A program made the position numbers and the translations under genes. Shown here in pieces: positions 4,785-6,014 of a stretch of DNA of 6,014 nt (position 1 is the first letter of the stretch; each line of letters opens with the position of its first letter). This DNA is from Pseudomonadota bacterium (GTDB lineage Bacteria; Hydrothermota; 32-111; QNBC01): assembly GCA_011682715.1 (NCBI GenBank), contig JAACEC010000060.1, positions 1 through 6,014 on the forward strand. Reading direction: 5' to 3'. A model generated the notes under the pieces. The model did not search any database, was not told the DNA's origin, and saw nothing but the letters and a program-made list of their open reading frames with translations.

Positions 4785-4813
4785 TTGACAAATGGTGCAA
4801 TGAACACTATAAT
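4785..4813 (+). promoter_or_regulatory. Perfect-consensus sigma-70 promoter of the pilin-like lipoprotein gene
   Basis: TTGACA (4785-4790), 17-bp spacer, TATAAT (4808-4813). The expected start is near 4820, giving a leader of under 20 nt that contains the Shine-Dalgarno site. Confidence 0.87.
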
Positions 4814-4837
4814 ATAAATTCGAAGAGGAGGTAATAA

Positions 4838-5119
4838 ATGAAAAAGATTCTAATAATCCTGGTAACATGCCTTGTCCTTGTTTCATGCAACAAGAAAACA
4901 AAGGAAACGTATACTAAAACAATACCAAATTTACCTAAAAAAGCTCGGGTTCTATCCGACCTCATGAAAATCAGATCAACTATTAACAGCTACAAATTGG
5001 AACATAATGATTCGTTACCCAACTCTATTTCGGATTTACAATTAAAACTTTACTACAAAAATGACGAATATTACATTGAAAACGGAACGGCGAAAAGCAA
5101 ACATTTCCCGAACTTTTGA
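4838..5119 (+). CDS. Small lipoprotein with a pseudopilin-like C-terminal region
   Basis: This 93-residue protein begins MKKILIILVT and has a hydrophobic core to residue 16. A lipobox L-V-S-C follows with Cys17 as the likely lipidated residue, then N-K-K. Export and membrane anchoring are therefore predicted. After a Lys/Thr/Pro-rich linker (18-36), residues 37-68 (ARVLSDLMKIRSTINSYK, then HNDSLPNSISDL) follow the pattern of the helix-to-loop region of GspG/type IV pilin-like proteins: a D-L-x-x-I-x-x-x-I-x-x-Y helix, then a small residue, Leu-Pro and a second short helix. The end, YYKNDEYYIENGTAKSK, resembles their final beta hairpin. No type III prepilin peptidase site is seen. It is probably a lipid-anchored relative rather than a real pilin; this is inference. 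The ribosome site GAGGAGGT (4825-4832) is strong. The stop directly abuts the stop of convergent murI. Confidence 0.85.
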   Translation: MKKILIILVTCLVLVSCNKKTKETYTKTIPNLPKKARVLSDLMKIRSTINSYKLEHNDSLPNSISDLQLKLYYKNDEYYIENGTAKSKHFPNF

Positions 5120-5935
5120 TTAATAGTCTTCTATCGTAACCTTTACGGGTGAAGGAATGGGACCTCCCAGGAAATTCTCAGCGACCTTTTCGAAGTGCCT
5201 CGGGATATCACTGAGATAAAATTTAGAATTGCCCCTATAGGATGAATCGTTATATAGCTCGTTTTCAGTAAGGTATTTTTTTACCCTTTTTGCCACCTCT
5301 ACTCCCGGATCAACCAATGTCACATCCTCTCCCATAACATTCTGAATCGTTGTTGCCAGAAGCGGATAATGCGTGCATCCGAGAATAAGCGTATCAATCT
5401 GTTTTTTCCTTATCTCCGTTAAATATTTTTCTGCAATCATTCCGGGAATCTTTCCCTCGGTGAATCCCTCTTCGGCAAGCGGGACAAACAGAGGGCAGCT
5501 TCTTGCGAATATATTTTTAGCAGAGCATTTTCCCTCGATTTTCATTTGATATGCGTTACTTTCAACGGTGGCATCGGTACCTATAACACCGATTCTTCTA
5601 TTCCTGGTATAACTGCAAGCCGCTTCGGCTCCTGCATCAATCACACCGATTACAGGCAAAGAAAATTTTCTTTTTAATATATCTATACTGTTTGATGAAA
5701 CGGAATTACATGCAACAACGATTATTTTTACATTAAATGAAAGCAGAAATCTCACATCCTGCATTGCAAAATGTGTAATTGTTTCCTTCGATTTTGTCCC
5801 GTAAGGCACACGAGCCGTATCCCCGAAATAAACGATATTCTCATTTGGTAATTCTTTCAATATCTGTTTAACGACCGTTAAACCCCCGACACCGGAATCA
5901 AATATGCCAATCGGTCTTTCTCTATTTTCTTCCAT
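5120..5935 (-). CDS. murI: Glutamate racemase
   Basis: Converts L-glutamate to D-glutamate in the cytoplasm for peptidoglycan precursor synthesis. From the start at 5935 it has 271 residues, the usual length. The motifs appear in order: GIFDSGVGGLTV (10-21, with Asp13 and Ser14), YFGDTARVPYG (36-46), the first catalytic Cys76 in VVACNS, IGVIGTDATV (115-124), VPLAEEG (151-157) and the second catalytic Cys187 with His189 in ILGCTHYPLL. Both catalytic Cys residues are present, so it should be active. The first Cys motif reads CNSVSSN rather than the common CNTA. In-frame starts at 5962 (TTG) and 5950 (ATG) would add 9 or 5 residues; 5935 is preferred because the family motif starts soon after it. 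None has a clear Shine-Dalgarno site. The start overlaps the end of the upstream gene by 14 bp, so translational coupling is likely. Confidence 0.96.
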   Translation of the reverse strand: MEENRERPIGIFDSGVGGLTVVKQILKELPNENIVYFGDTARVPYGTKSKETITHFAMQDVRFLLSFNVKIIVVACNSVSSNSIDILKRKFSLPVIGVIDAGAEAACSYTRNRRIGVIGTDATVESNAYQMKIEGKCSAKNIFARSCPLFVPLAEEGFTEGKIPGMIAEKYLTEIRKKQIDTLILGCTHYPLLATTIQNVMGEDVTLVDPGVEVAKRVKKYLTENELYNDSSYRGNSKFYLSDIPRHFEKVAENFLGGPIPSPVKVTIEDY

Positions 5936-6014
5936 ATATTTTAAACTCATAATTTTTAACAAAATCGATTATGCCGTCGCCTATTGCTTTGGCTATTTTA
6001 TCTTCAAACCACGA
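5922..6014 (-). CDS. C-terminal 30 codons of a probable N-acetylmuramoyl-L-alanine amidase (5' end outside window)
   Basis: A frame open from the window edge reads 30 residues to TAG at 5924-5922, overlapping the start of murI. The visible end, SWFEDKIAKAIGDGIIDFVK, has the pattern of the last helix of zinc-dependent amidase_3 domains (K/Q-x-x-I-A-x-A-I-x-x-G-I). Such enzymes cut the stem peptide from MurNAc in the envelope. No catalytic residue lies within the window, so the call rests on this tail plus the cell-wall neighbour murI. The tail after the helix (NYEFKIYGRK) is short and basic. That a gene ends here is well supported; its identity is moderate. Confidence 0.5.
   Translation of the reverse strand, partial: SWFEDKIAKAIGDGIIDFVKNYEFKIYGRK

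Noticed and set aside
4626..4901. Open frame of 91 codons on the minus strand
   Set aside because: It lies over the tandem repeats and the consensus promoter and antisense to the start of the lipoprotein gene; no ribosome site and no recognisable domain.
1..6014. CRISPR array, defence system or transposase gene
   Set aside because: No spaced direct repeats with unique spacers, and no protein resembling Cas, restriction, toxin-antitoxin or transposase families was found.

Overview
The window comes from an AT-rich bacterium (roughly 37-40 % GC by eye). It has short intergenic gaps, strong Shine-Dalgarno sites (GGAGG type), two lipoprotein-like genes with lipoboxes, and a cell-wall gene pair (amidase end plus glutamate racemase). 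The lineage cannot be fixed from this window alone. GroEL is a standard bacterial type with a Gly-Met tail. Both tRNA genes lack an encoded CCA. The promoters are textbook sigma-70 sites, which argues against a Bacteroidetes-type housekeeping sigma factor.

Left part (1-937, minus strand): a lipoprotein gene is followed, probably in one operon, by the first 178 codons of a YIP1-like membrane protein that runs off the window. Divergently, on the plus strand, a tRNA-Val(UAC) gene has its own promoter. Next comes the groES-groEL chaperonin operon, with a consensus promoter, a long leader and no CIRCE operator, but with a perfect 17-bp palindrome upstream. A hairpin with a weak T tract follows groEL, then a small FmdB-type zinc-ribbon gene. 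Its last codons carry the -35 box of the next gene, tRNA-Asp(GUC), which ends in a good intrinsic terminator.

Centre (3797-4362, minus strand): a single-RRM RNA-binding protein gene is read from a perfect TTGACA-17-TATAAT promoter through a leader of about 206 nt. The leader folds into several hairpins whose pairing needs G-U wobbles valid only on the minus strand. Two GGUUGGUU motifs both fall at hairpin loops. This looks like a cis-regulatory, probably autoregulatory, RNA and is the most interesting item here. It recalls the Chlorobi-RRM motif, another structured leader upstream of RRM genes.

A stretch of about 420 bp without genes (4363-4784) is built of repeats: a palindromic element, a three-copy 19-bp GC-rich tandem repeat, an exact two-copy 13-bp repeat and two small hairpins.

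Right part: another perfect promoter drives a 93-residue lipoprotein whose body resembles a pseudopilin C-terminal domain. Its stop codon directly abuts the stop of the convergent murI (glutamate racemase). The murI start overlaps the 3' end of a gene that is probably an N-acetylmuramoyl-L-alanine amidase.
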